Shown here: piece by piece, positions 17,343 to 25,490 of the stretch
Numbering within the stretch: the stretch's first letter is position 1
How the letters are laid out: each line of letters begins with the position of its first letter
DNA from: Vibrio brasiliensis LMG 20546
Lineage (GTDB): Bacteria > Pseudomonadota > Gammaproteobacteria > Enterobacterales > Vibrionaceae
Assembly (NCBI RefSeq): GCF_000189255.1
Contig: NZ_AEVS01000090.1
Coordinates: 62,001 to 126,000 of the forward strand
Length of the DNA stretch: 64,000 bases
Direction of reading: 5' to 3'
The notes under the pieces: model-generated
What the model saw: only the letters and a program-made list of their open reading frames with translations
Told to the model about the DNA's origin: nothing
Database searches by the model: none
Position numbers and translations under genes: made by a program

Positions 17343-19040
17343 ATGTCAGCTTCAGTGAATAGATTCCAATATCTGCCCATTATCGCCCTAGCCCTGTCGA
17401 TGCTTGTTGGTGGGTATTTCTTTCATAACACGCTCGCTGACTGGAGCAAAAAAATCGTCAGTGATTACATGTCGAGAGTACTGGATGATGTCGCGCACCA
17501 GATCCATGAACAGCAACTCGACCTTTACGATATGGCGCCATCCGATATCGACGCCTTTATTGACAACCTTTCACAGTCTCGTGTCGGACAGCGCCTGACC
17601 ATCATTCATAGCAGTGGTAAAGTACTGGGCGACTCGCAGCTTTCTAACCGAGAGATCTCAGGCTTGGATGACCACAGTACACGCGCAGAAGTGGCCGACG
17701 CCTTAGTGTCTGGGATCGGGATTTCAAAACGCCACAGTTCTTCCATCGATCAGGATATGCTCTACGTCGCGAGAAAACTGATCCTGCCTGAAGATGAACA
17801 CGGTCATGACACTCAATACGTCATTCGACTGGCAATGCCTCTTACCGCACTGGTGGCCATGACCAGCGATCTTGAACTGATTGTCTATGCGTTGATGGGC
17901 GCTTCATTTGCCGTACTGATCTGTTCATCCTGGTTCAGTCACCGCCGTATCTTTGCTGTGGTCAGTCATGAGAGGCAACAACAGGAAGAACGCATCGCCA
18001 AAAGTACCCGTGAGATTGAACTACTCCATCAGCTCGCCAATATGCTGGCAGCCTGTAACAGCATTAAAGAGGCTCAGGTCGTGGTTGCCGACATCATTCC
18101 ACGTATTCTGGGTGATATTAACGGCTGCGTCTCTATCATGCGCGAATCGCGTAACCAGTTAGAAGTGAAACTTGACTGGGGTGGCACCTGGCCTGCCAGC
18201 ACTGTGTATACTCCAAATGATTGCTGGGCACTGCGTAAGGGTAAATTCCATCTCTCCCACGAAAAGCACCACCACTTAGTTTGCAGTCATATGAGCCACC
18301 TTGATGGCGATGGCAACACCTTGTGCGTACCACTGACTGCCCATGGCAATACCGTGGGTATGTTCCATCTTTACTTTGGTCAGCACAACAGTCATGTCAG
18401 TGATGAAACCAAACAACTCGCCTTCACCCTTGCCGAACACCTAGGTTTAGCCCTGGCGAATCTGAGTCTGCAAGAAAAACTACGTTCACAGGCCATGCGC
18501 GATCCGCTGACCGGACTCTTCAACCGTCGCTACTTCGAAGAAGTATTTGACCGAGAGTGGTCAAAAGCGGAACAGGACAGCACCCAGTTGTCACTCCTTA
18601 TGCTCGATCTCGATCACTTCAAGCGTTTCAATGATAACTTTGGTCATGATGCTGGTGACTACGTACTGAAAGAAGTCTCATCGCTGCTCAAACAGTCGAT
18701 TACAGATACCCATGTTGCATGTCGTCTCGGTGGCGAAGAGCTGGCGATTATCTGCCCCGACACGCCAGCAGTGGAGGCATTAACGCTTGCTGAGCAGATC
18801 GTCGAATCAGTACGTGAGCTACATCTTGATATGAAAGGCTTATCGCTTGGCCAGTTAGGCGTCTCGATTGGTGTAACAACCTACCCCGAGTTAAATGCCT
18901 CAACGGCTGAGTTGGTTAAAGCTGCGGACACTGCGCTGTATCAAGCCAAAGATCAAGGACGTAGTCAGGCGATTCACTCCAATGCAGGCCAAAACAAACC
19001 CGCCGCCTCAGTCAGTGATATCATGCCGTTAAAGTCTTGA
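17343..19040 (+). CDS. Membrane diguanylate cyclase with periplasmic sensor and GAF-like domain
   Basis: 565 residues from the ATG at 17343; a GTG 12 bases upstream is an alternative. Two transmembrane helices (about 8-26 and 175-200) flank a periplasmic sensor. A GAF-like region follows (about 225-375; LLHQLANMLAACNSIKEA start). The GGDEF domain begins RDPLTGLFNRRYFEE and carries the active-site motif as GGEEL, a permitted variant. The four residues where an RxxD product-inhibition site would be do not fit, so feedback control is probably lost. It makes c-di-GMP and thereby favours sessile life. It is transcribed alone; the signal is unknown. Confidence 0.9.
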   Translation: MSASVNRFQYLPIIALALSMLVGGYFFHNTLADWSKKIVSDYMSRVLDDVAHQIHEQQLDLYDMAPSDIDAFIDNLSQSRVGQRLTIIHSSGKVLGDSQLSNREISGLDDHSTRAEVADALVSGIGISKRHSSSIDQDMLYVARKLILPEDEHGHDTQYVIRLAMPLTALVAMTSDLELIVYALMGASFAVLICSSWFSHRRIFAVVSHERQQQEERIAKSTREIELLHQLANMLAACNSIKEAQVVVADIIPRILGDINGCVSIMRESRNQLEVKLDWGGTWPASTVYTPNDCWALRKGKFHLSHEKHHHLVCSHMSHLDGDGNTLCVPLTAHGNTVGMFHLYFGQHNSHVSDETKQLAFTLAEHLGLALANLSLQEKLRSQAMRDPLTGLFNRRYFEEVFDREWSKAEQDSTQLSLLMLDLDHFKRFNDNFGHDAGDYVLKEVSSLLKQSITDTHVACRLGGEELAIICPDTPAVEALTLAEQIVESVRELHLDMKGLSLGQLGVSIGVTTYPELNASTAELVKAADTALYQAKDQGRSQAIHSNAGQNKPAASVSDIMPLKS

Positions 19041-19087
19041 ATCAAAAGCGAATATAGCACCTGTGCAATCCATCGTAGAAAACAGAC

Positions 19088-19102
19088 TAGACGACTGGTC
19101 TA
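19088..19102 (+). promoter_or_regulatory. TetR-type operator upstream of the regulator gene
   Basis: TAGACGACTGGTCTA, with dyad arms TAGAC / GTCTA. The identical 15 bases, inside a longer match CTAGACGACTGGTCTAAT, occur again at 19752 before curA. It lies about 20 bases before the regulator's start codon, so it would allow self-repression. Confidence 0.8.
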
Positions 19103-19122
19103 ATTTAAAATATAGTATCGCC

Positions 19123-19707
19123 ATGAACGCAAAAACCCAAGACACTCGCCAACACATACTCGAAGTGGGCTACCAACTGGTGGTCTCCAAAGGCTTCACT
19201 GCGGTTGGCTTATCCGAACTCCTTAAAAGCGCCGATGTACCGAAAGGTTCTTTTTATCATTACTTCAAGTCAAAAGAGCAGTTCGGCGATGCGCTTATTG
19301 AAGAGTATTTCAGAACCTACCTCAGCCGTGTTGATACGCTGTTATCAAGCAATAATGTAACAGCTCGTCAGCGTCTGCTTGACTACTTCTCGCGCTGGCT
19401 GGATGTGGATAACGGAGTCTGTAATGCTAATAAATGCCTGGTGGTTAAGCTAAGTGCCGAAGTATCGGATCTGTCTGAGTCAATGCGCACTACACTGGCG
19501 ACAGGAGCCGATAAGATCGTCAGCCTGATCGCCCGCTGCATCGAATCAGGAATTGAGGACGGCTCGATTAAGTGCCATGACGCCAACCAGACGGCACGTC
19601 AGCTCTATCAGCAATGGCTTGGTGCAAGTCTGCTCAACAAACTTCATCAGGATGCGAGCAACCTAGAACTTTGCTACGTCACAACTCAGCAACTGTTAGA
19701 TAACTAA
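19123..19707 (+). CDS. TetR-family repressor, probably of itself and curA
   Basis: 194 residues from the ATG at 19123; the longer frame would begin inside the promoter and operator. The helix-turn-helix reads LSELLKSADVPKGSFYHYF (about residues 29-47), a form common in AcuR/NemR-like repressors. The C-terminal ligand domain has three cysteines (NANKC, IARC, IKC), which in NemR-like regulators can sense electrophiles; that role here is inference. The same operator lies before this gene and before curA, so the two genes most likely form one autoregulated unit with separate promoters divided by a terminator. Confidence 0.9.
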   Translation: MNAKTQDTRQHILEVGYQLVVSKGFTAVGLSELLKSADVPKGSFYHYFKSKEQFGDALIEEYFRTYLSRVDTLLSSNNVTARQRLLDYFSRWLDVDNGVCNANKCLVVKLSAEVSDLSESMRTTLATGADKIVSLIARCIESGIEDGSIKCHDANQTARQLYQQWLGASLLNKLHQDASNLELCYVTTQQLLDN

Positions 19708-19712
19708 CACAA

Positions 19713-19740
19713 CCCGCCACCCACCATGGCGGGATTTTTT
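19713..19740 (+). terminator. Intrinsic terminator between tetR-type gene and curA
   Basis: CCCGCC, nine-base loop, GGCGGG, then ATTTTTT. It starts about six bases after the regulator stop codon and separates the two operator-controlled genes. Confidence 0.88.
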
Positions 19741-19751
19741 GAAATATTCAC

Positions 19752-19766
19752 TAGACGACTGGTCTA
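19752..19766 (+). promoter_or_regulatory. TetR-type operator upstream of curA
   Basis: Second exact copy of TAGACGACTGGTCTA, 17 bases before the curA start codon. Binding there would block RNA polymerase or the start of elongation. The paired copy is at 19088-19102. Confidence 0.82.
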
Positions 19767-19782
19767 ATAATAAGGAATCATT

Positions 19783-20814
19783 ATGACTCACTCTACAAAT
19801 CGCCGCATCGTCCTCGCTTCAAGGCCGGTAGGTGCACCTGTTGATCACAACTTCCGTCTGGAAAGCGTCGATAAGCCAATCCCTGCGGAAGGTGAAATGC
19901 TACTTCGCAGCGTCTACCTGTCTCTCGACCCTTACATGCGCGGACGTATGAGCGATGCAAAATCTTATGCTGATCCGGTAGCCATCGATGAGGTTATGGT
20001 TGGCGGCACCGTCTGTCAGGTTGAAGTCTCTAATCACCCAGACTATGAGGTGGGCGAATGGGTTCTCGCCTTCACAGGTTGGCAGGACTACGGTATCTCT
20101 GATGGTGAAGGTTTGATCAAGATGGGCAAAGCACCCACTCACCCATCTTACGCATTAGGTGTGATGGGTATGCCTGGCTTTACAGCTTATATGGGCCTGC
20201 TTGATATCGGCCAGCCAAAACAAGGCGACACTCTGGTTGTTGCTGCCGCGACGGGTGCCGTGGGCTCAATGGTTGGCCAGATTGGTAAATTAAAAGGCTG
20301 CCGAGTCATCGGTGTCGCGGGTGGTGAGGAGAAGTGTCGCTACGCTATAGAACAACTTGGTTTCGATGAGTGTATTGACCATAAGGCAGACGATTTCGCC
20401 GAGCAGTTAGCTAAAGCTTGTGATCAGGGAATCGATATCTACTACGAAAACGTCGGTGGTAAGGTGTTTGATGCGGTAATGCCACTTCTTAATACAGGTG
20501 CTCGTATCCCGTTATGTGGTCTGATTTCGCAATACAATGCCACTGAGCTTCCGGCAGGTCCGGATCGCATGTCGATGCTGATGGCACAACTGCTGATTAA
20601 GCGTATCAAGATGCAGGGCTTTATCATTTTCGACGACTATGCACACCGCTACGGCGAGTTCGCCGCTGAAATGGGTCAGTGGCTGGCAGAAGGCAAGATT
20701 CACTACCGTGAACATCTGGTTGAGGGCCTGGAGAATGCGCCACAAGCCTTTATCGGTCTGCTTGAGGGTAAGAACTTCGGCAAGCTAGTGGTACAAACCA
20801 ACCAGCCAATTTAA
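19783..20814 (+). CDS. curA: NADPH-dependent curcumin/2-alkenal reductase, MDR superfamily
   Basis: 343 residues (E. coli CurA has 345) with very close agreement along the chain: VYLSLDPYMRGRMSD (about 47-61), GMPGFTAYMGLLDIGQPK, the nucleotide-binding AAATGAVGSMVGQIGKLKG, YYENVGGKVFDAV, and the end GLLEGKNFGKLVV. It lacks zinc-ligand cysteines, as expected for the leukotriene B4 dehydrogenase branch. It reduces the double bond of reactive enones and enals with NADPH in the cytoplasm. Control by the upstream TetR protein through a shared operator fits induction by electrophiles. Confidence 0.94.
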   Translation: MTHSTNRRIVLASRPVGAPVDHNFRLESVDKPIPAEGEMLLRSVYLSLDPYMRGRMSDAKSYADPVAIDEVMVGGTVCQVEVSNHPDYEVGEWVLAFTGWQDYGISDGEGLIKMGKAPTHPSYALGVMGMPGFTAYMGLLDIGQPKQGDTLVVAAATGAVGSMVGQIGKLKGCRVIGVAGGEEKCRYAIEQLGFDECIDHKADDFAEQLAKACDQGIDIYYENVGGKVFDAVMPLLNTGARIPLCGLISQYNATELPAGPDRMSMLMAQLLIKRIKMQGFIIFDDYAHRYGEFAAEMGQWLAEGKIHYREHLVEGLENAPQAFIGLLEGKNFGKLVVQTNQPI

Positions 20815-20840
20815 GTTTTATCGATCGTTGACCAAAAAAT

Positions 20841-20870
20841 AAAGGGCCTACAAGCGTAGGCCCTTTTGTA
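20841..20870 (+). terminator. Intrinsic terminator of curA
   Basis: 11-bp stem AAAGGGCCTAC / GTAGGCCCTTT with an AAGC loop, 26 bases after the stop codon, followed by TTTTG. Confidence 0.85.
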
Positions 20871-21009
20871 TATGGCGAACTTTCCTCGCGCTCAGAATTG
20901 GCAAAATCGGATAAGTTGCACTAAATTTATCTATGTAACAGGTAAGAGCCAAGGTGCATATCACACTTGTATTGCACTCTTTCCCTGTACCACTAGCGAG
21001 GAATGAACA

Positions 21010-21069
21010 ATGAAAAACTTCGATTTTTTTAAACTGTTCGACACCAAAGAGCTGTTTATCTTTTACTGA
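21010..21069 (+). CDS. Possible 19-residue Phe-rich small protein or leader peptide
   Basis: The frame encodes MKNFDFFKLFDTKELFIFY, with six phenylalanines in 19 residues. A strong ribosome site, GAGGA, lies seven bases before the ATG. A possible promoter (TTGGCA, 18 bases, TAAATT) lies about 70 to 110 bases upstream. Its end overlaps the last codons of the oppositely directed oxidoreductase gene by seven bases. Phe-rich leaders control phe operons elsewhere, but no plus-strand gene follows for over 1 kb, so attenuation is unlikely. It could be a membrane or amphipathic miniprotein. I recognise no family. Confidence 0.45.
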   Translation: MKNFDFFKLFDTKELFIFY

Positions 21070-21938
21070 TTTTTGCCAAGCGCTTTGATCAGAACAGAGG
21101 TATCCATCCGGCCATAGCCTTCTTTTTGCAGCTCCGCGTATCTTTGATCAATGTCCTGAGTTAAAGGCAGTTCGATACCAACGCGCTGAGCTTCTTTGAG
21201 GCAAAAGCCGAGATCTTTACGCATCCAGTCGATAGCAAAACCAAAATCAAACTGATCATTAGACATAGTGACAGCGCGGTTTTCCATCTGCCACGAGCCT
21301 GCTGCACCGTGCTTTAATGTATCGACCACTTGCTCAACGTCAAGGCCCGTTTTCTGCGCGAGTAGAATGGCTTCACTCAACCCCTGTAACACACCGCCAA
21401 CACAAATCTGGTTGACCATTTTACAACGTTGTCCCTGACCGTTTTCACCAAACAGGTTACTCTGCTTAGCGTAAGCGTCCATTACCGGAGCTACCTCATC
21501 GAACACCTGCGGTTCGCCACCACACATGATAGTCAGAACACCATTTTCCGCACCAGCCTGCCCACCAGAGACAGGGGCATCAATAAAGGCATTGCCGTTC
21601 TCTTTTGCAGCCTGAGCCAATTCGATCGCTAATTCCGCAGAAGTGGTGGTGTGATCAACCAACACTGCCCCCGGCTTCAGACCAGCCAGAATGCCATCAT
21701 CGCCGTAAACAACGCTGCGCACATCATCGTCGTTGCCGACACAGACAAATACCATGTCACAATCTTGCGCTGCTTTCTTTGGCGTATCACAAGCAGTGCC
21801 CTGATATTCCTCTGCCCAGTGCTGCGCTTTAGTAAAGGTACGGTTGTAAACACGGGTCTGGTAGCCTGCTTTGCTCAGGTAGCCAGCCATTGGGTAGCCC
21901 ATCACACCCAAACCTACGAAGGCGACTTTGATACTCAT
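21063..21938 (-). CDS. NAD(P)-dependent beta-hydroxyacid dehydrogenase, 3-HIBADH/GarR family
   Basis: 291 residues. The Rossmann start VAFVGLGVMGYPMAGYLSKA (residues 5-24) and the substrate motif DAPVSGGQAGAENGVLTIMCGG are hallmarks of 3-hydroxyisobutyrate and tartronate-semialdehyde reductases. The catalytic lysine is in GQRCKMVNQ, near residue 173, and the C-terminal helical part includes FGFAIDWMRKDLGFCLKEA. The exact substrate cannot be told; no dedicated valine or glycerate pathway genes are next to it. It stands alone and converges on the small Phe-rich frame. Confidence 0.9.
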   Translation of the reverse strand: MSIKVAFVGLGVMGYPMAGYLSKAGYQTRVYNRTFTKAQHWAEEYQGTACDTPKKAAQDCDMVFVCVGNDDDVRSVVYGDDGILAGLKPGAVLVDHTTTSAELAIELAQAAKENGNAFIDAPVSGGQAGAENGVLTIMCGGEPQVFDEVAPVMDAYAKQSNLFGENGQGQRCKMVNQICVGGVLQGLSEAILLAQKTGLDVEQVVDTLKHGAAGSWQMENRAVTMSNDQFDFGFAIDWMRKDLGFCLKEAQRVGIELPLTQDIDQRYAELQKEGYGRMDTSVLIKALGKNQ

Positions 21939-22225
21939 GACTTCATCTCTCTGTTTTATCTTATTGTTTTGCCAGTGTACTAAACAATGGCGCGCAAATT
22001 AACCACATATCGTGCCCCTATGGTGTAACCGGGTAATCAGAGCCCGATTCCTCAAGACAAATCAATTCGCCAAGCCTTACATTACTAATACCAGCTATCA
22101 ACTTGAGTTATCGCTCAAAGGCAGTGAGATGGAAATACCTTAAATCTCATTGATTTGCTCTTTTACTCGCTGAATTAATTGTGCCAGAATCAAATCTATT
22201 ACCATTGTGTTTAATAAGTTGTCAC

Positions 22226-22873
22226 ATGAAATTTCAAGCCGCTATCTTTGATATGGATGGCCTTCTACTCGACACGGAACGTGTCTGCATGCGCGTATTC
22301 AAACAAGCATGTGCTACCACCAATCAACCTTTTCATGAAGAGGTTTACCTTTCCATCATTGGTTGCAACTCAGCCACGATTGAAAAGATATTTCGTCAGG
22401 CCTACGGAGAGCATTATGAAACCGTGCATGACGAATGGCGGGTCAACTACAACGCGATTGTTAAGCATCAGGCGATCCCGCTAAAAGAAGGGGTGATTGA
22501 GCTGCTGAGCTGGCTGAAAGAGAATAACGTGCCCATTGCTGTCGCCACTTCAACCCATCGCGATGTTGCAACATTCAAACTAAAATTAGCCGGTCTTGAC
22601 CACTATTTTGACAATCTAACCTGTGGCTGTGAAGTATCTCATGGCAAACCCGATCCTGAGATTTACTTGCTCGCGGCACAACGACTAGGCGTAAACCCGG
22701 CAAACTGCCTCGCATTTGAAGATTCCAATAACGGTGTACGCAGCGCAGTAGCCGCCAATATGACCACCTACCAGATCCCAGATCTGGTTGAACCAAGTGA
22801 AGAAGTCAAAGCGCTTGGTCATCAAATCGTCCCTTCTTTGAGTCAGGTTCTGGCTCAGTTGAAACAGCAATAA
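22226..22873 (+). CDS. HAD-IA family phosphatase
   Basis: 215 residues from the ATG at 22226; the longer frame adds 15 residues with no support. Motif I is DMDGLLLDTE (nucleophile Asp and general acid Asp), motif II is AVATSTHR, motif III lysine is in SHGKPDPEIY, and motif IV is AFEDSNNGVRSAVAANM. The helical cap lies between motifs I and II, as in phosphoglycolate phosphatase and beta-phosphoglucomutase relatives. The substrate is unknown. A hairpin terminator follows. Confidence 0.9.
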   Translation: MKFQAAIFDMDGLLLDTERVCMRVFKQACATTNQPFHEEVYLSIIGCNSATIEKIFRQAYGEHYETVHDEWRVNYNAIVKHQAIPLKEGVIELLSWLKENNVPIAVATSTHRDVATFKLKLAGLDHYFDNLTCGCEVSHGKPDPEIYLLAAQRLGVNPANCLAFEDSNNGVRSAVAANMTTYQIPDLVEPSEEVKALGHQIVPSLSQVLAQLKQQ

Positions 22874-22880
22874 TGAAATT

Positions 22881-22906
22881 CGTGGGTAAGCAGACGCTTA
22901 CTCACG
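22881..22906 (+). terminator. Hairpin after the HAD phosphatase gene
   Basis: CGTGGGTAAGC and GCTTACTCACG pair over 11 positions (one G-T) around an AGAC loop, then ATTGTT. It begins seven bases after the stop codon. Confidence 0.65.
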
Positions 22907-23070
22907 ATTGTTCCCCGGATAGCTGCCCGACTTCTCCCTTATCGTTTCCTTATACCCTTTACCGATTTTCAATAACTAAGCGTTCTATTAATAGTTTGAT
23001 GTCACGGGTTTTTATCTTCTAAAGTAGTCCCAATCTAATCTATTGAACGCAATCCAAATAAGGAACGACA

Positions 23071-23931
23071 ATGACAAACCAATACGTACCACCAAAAGTT
23101 TGGCAAAACGAACCTAGTTCAGGAAATCAATGGGCGAACATTAACCGACCTGATTCTGGGGCTAGATTTGACAGAGAGTTACCTGTTGGAGAGCACCCTT
23201 TGCAGCTTTACTCATTAGGTACTCCTAACGGCCAAAAGGTCACGATTCTGCTAGAAGAGTTACTCGCACTGGGTATTAAACAAGCTGAGTATGATGCGCA
23301 CCTGATTAAGATTGGTGAATCTGACCAGTTCTCATCAGGCTTTGTTGCGGTTAACCCTAACTCGAAGATCCCTGCATTGGTGGATAACTCTGGTGAAACT
23401 CCAGTCAACGTATTTGAATCTGCATCAATTCTGGTCCATTTAGCAGAGAAGTTTGGCAAGTTCCTGCCAGAAAGTGGTTCGGCAAGAACCCAGACTTTCA
23501 ACTGGTTATTCTGGGCACAAGGTTCTGCGCCATTTCTAGGCGGTGGTTTCGGCCACTTCTACGCTTATGCAGATGAGAAGCAAGAGTACCCGATTAACCG
23601 TTTTGCGATGGAAGCAAAACGTCAGTTAGATGTACTGGACAAGCAATTGGCTAACAATACCTTTGTCGCGGGAGAAGAGTACACCATTGCAGACATGGCG
23701 ATCTGGCCATGGTACGGCAATCTGGTTCTGGGCAAGCTGTACGATGCCGCCGAGTTTTTACAGGTTGAAAGCTATGAAAACGTCGTACGCTGGGCAAAAC
23801 AGATTGCAGAGCGTGAAGCTGTTCAGCGTGGTCGTATTGTTAACCGACCATTTGGTGAAGAGTGGGAACAGGTGCTAGAGCGTCACAGTGCTGAAGACAT
23901 TGATAAAGTGATGGCACTTAAACCTGAATAA
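23071..23931 (+). CDS. yghU: Glutathione transferase-like disulfide-bond oxidoreductase YghU
   Basis: 286 residues (E. coli YghU has 288). The N-terminal extension shares WANINRP with the family, then the thioredoxin-fold part LYSLGTPNGQKVTILLEELL (about 47-67), VNPNSKIPAL, and the all-helical half with GGGFGHFYAYA and DMAIWPWYG. YghU-type nu-class GSTs bind two glutathiones and act as disulfide reductases with little transferase activity. No cysteine is needed at the active site. It follows a hairpin and likely has its own promoter. Confidence 0.95.
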   Translation: MTNQYVPPKVWQNEPSSGNQWANINRPDSGARFDRELPVGEHPLQLYSLGTPNGQKVTILLEELLALGIKQAEYDAHLIKIGESDQFSSGFVAVNPNSKIPALVDNSGETPVNVFESASILVHLAEKFGKFLPESGSARTQTFNWLFWAQGSAPFLGGGFGHFYAYADEKQEYPINRFAMEAKRQLDVLDKQLANNTFVAGEEYTIADMAIWPWYGNLVLGKLYDAAEFLQVESYENVVRWAKQIAEREAVQRGRIVNRPFGEEWEQVLERHSAEDIDKVMALKPE

Positions 23932-23977
23932 TGTCCGTTAAGACTTGGGTTGGGTGAGTGAATAAATCAGTCAGGTG

Positions 23978-23998
23978 AAAAAGTACACATCCTTGTGT
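23978..23998 (-). terminator. Weak hairpin terminator of the 48-residue protein gene
   Basis: Minus strand ACACA, four-base loop, TGTGT, AC, then TTTTT. The stem is only 5 bp. It lies 14 bases past the stop codon of the small gene. Confidence 0.45.
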
Positions 23999-24011
23999 CG
24001 TATGCTCTGAT

Positions 24012-24158
24012 TTAGATCCAAGCCAGAGACAACAGCAAAAATGGTAAGGCAATCGCCGATGCCATTTTTGCTAACGCCATGAATTCACGCATCATTACTT
24101 CACGCTTCGGTGAAACAACAACCGTAGAATATGACGCCGCAACTTGTGCACTGTTCAT
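24012..24158 (-). CDS. 48-residue single-helix membrane protein of unknown function
   Basis: A short frame with a very good ribosome site: GAGGAT immediately upstream, about four bases before the ATG at 24158. It encodes 48 residues, with a polar start (MNSAQVAASYSTVVVSPKRE), then a helix (MASAIALPFLLLSLAWI) at the C-terminus. The positive charges before the helix suggest the N-terminus stays in the cytoplasm. It occupies a 328-base gap between yghU and the next minus-strand gene and has a hairpin just beyond. Short membrane proteins of this kind are often missed; I do not recognise a family. Confidence 0.6.
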   Translation of the reverse strand: MNSAQVAASYSTVVVSPKREVMMREFMALAKMASAIALPFLLLSLAWI

Positions 24159-24259
24159 AAATCCTCAAACGGATGAGATGTTAAGGAGCGGCAATTCTAT
24201 AGACTGGTTAATTTGAGTTCAACTTTAATACACCCTTTACTCAGTTCACCCTCTCCCTG

Positions 24260-25219
24260 TTACAAATAGCCTATTTTGGTGATAACCATTTTATGATCCG
24301 AGCCATTAGGGCGCGCTATGCTACGCCTTTCGCAAATTCGTCTGCCAGCAAATGAAGATTTCAGCCACAAGTGATCAATGGCTATCATTGAGAAATCCGG
24401 AGTGGTTACCTGACTTGCCCAGTTTGGCCAACTCGCAACTGGAACGGTTTGAAAACTCGGTAAAATCTGACCAAACCTCAAGCTGACTGCCGACAGGTTA
24501 AAGTCTCCGACCACCAATATCTCATCACTTGGATAGAGTTCAATAATCGACTCAATGGTCCTTATCAACGCATTACGTCGATACCATAGCTCTTTGGTCC
24601 TTGGCGACGGCGGGTGGGCAGCAATCAGAGTCATGGCTGTGTGCTTATTTGGCTGCCAAACCCCACGGATAATCGCTTCTTGATCCGGAGTCATATAAAC
24701 AGACACATCGGTGAGTGGCGCTCGACTGAGTATCATCTGACTAGAGGGGTAACCGACCCCCTCCTGACCACCGTAGTAATAGGGATAGATATCATCCAGA
24801 ATTTTCAGCTTCTCACCTATCTCTGGCGCTACCTCTTGTAATACCACCAAATCACTCGGTTCAGACAGCAGTCGATTAATAAACTCATTAATGTCCTTGT
24901 TGCCGTAATAGAGATTAAACTGACTGACTGTGATGGGATTAACGCAGTTGGCAACCAATGTATGATGTGATTTAGGAGCAAGCAGGAAAAAGACACCGGA
25001 TAGCACCAGGCTCACCAGCCCCGGCGCCCATTGCTTTGTTAATAACAACGCCGCAGCGAATACCCAGTAAAGAATTAAAAACACCGCTGGGAAGGCGACA
25101 ATATTTTCTATCCACCAAGTCGATTCGTAAAACGACAAACCAACCCAAGCTAACGTTGGGCTAAAAACCAATAACCAGACTAAGCTACGTTTTATCAATC
25201 TAAGCACCTCATTAGCCAT
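24260..25219 (-). CDS. Membrane-anchored endonuclease/exonuclease/phosphatase-family protein
   Basis: 319 residues from the ATG at 25219; a TTG nine bases upstream is also possible. The first 90 residues hold three hydrophobic helices (LVWLLVFSPTLAWVGLSF, AFPAVFLILYWVFAAALLL, APGLVSLVLSGVFFLLAP). The catalytic EEP domain follows: NLYYGN, VVLQEV with the metal-binding Glu, HPPSPR, GDFNLSAVS, and SDHKMV with the catalytic Asp-His pair. Such proteins cleave phosphodiesters of nucleic acids or lipids. The anchored domain should face the periplasm. The substrate is unknown. Confidence 0.88.
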   Translation of the reverse strand: MANEVLRLIKRSLVWLLVFSPTLAWVGLSFYESTWWIENIVAFPAVFLILYWVFAAALLLTKQWAPGLVSLVLSGVFFLLAPKSHHTLVANCVNPITVSQFNLYYGNKDINEFINRLLSEPSDLVVLQEVAPEIGEKLKILDDIYPYYYGGQEGVGYPSSQMILSRAPLTDVSVYMTPDQEAIIRGVWQPNKHTAMTLIAAHPPSPRTKELWYRRNALIRTIESIIELYPSDEILVVGDFNLSAVSLRFGQILPSFQTVPVASWPNWASQVTTPDFSMIAIDHLWLKSSFAGRRICERRSIARPNGSDHKMVITKIGYL

Positions 25220-25490
25220 CTCAGTCAAGTATGGTTCAAGATGTCATAATTCTCCGTTAGCCTAGATTAAAAATAACCAACACATGAGTTCCACCTAAGG
25301 TCTTAGCAATAAGAAATATTGCATATCCATGCAAACTAGTTCTTATTACTCTAGATCGCAGTGCAACCTAATACATACGATTAGATCTCACATTGTTAAT
25401 ATTGGCAATAAGATCCACTGATATTGCTAACAATTCATCGGCCAATTGCTATAATCTAACCTCTTCTCTAGATGGAACTTGCGGAGTTAC

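Noticed and set aside
19088-19766. Repeated 15-base sequence as ends of a mobile element
   Set aside because: The copies are in the same orientation, flank a normal TetR gene and lie in promoters. Operators explain them better than transposon ends.
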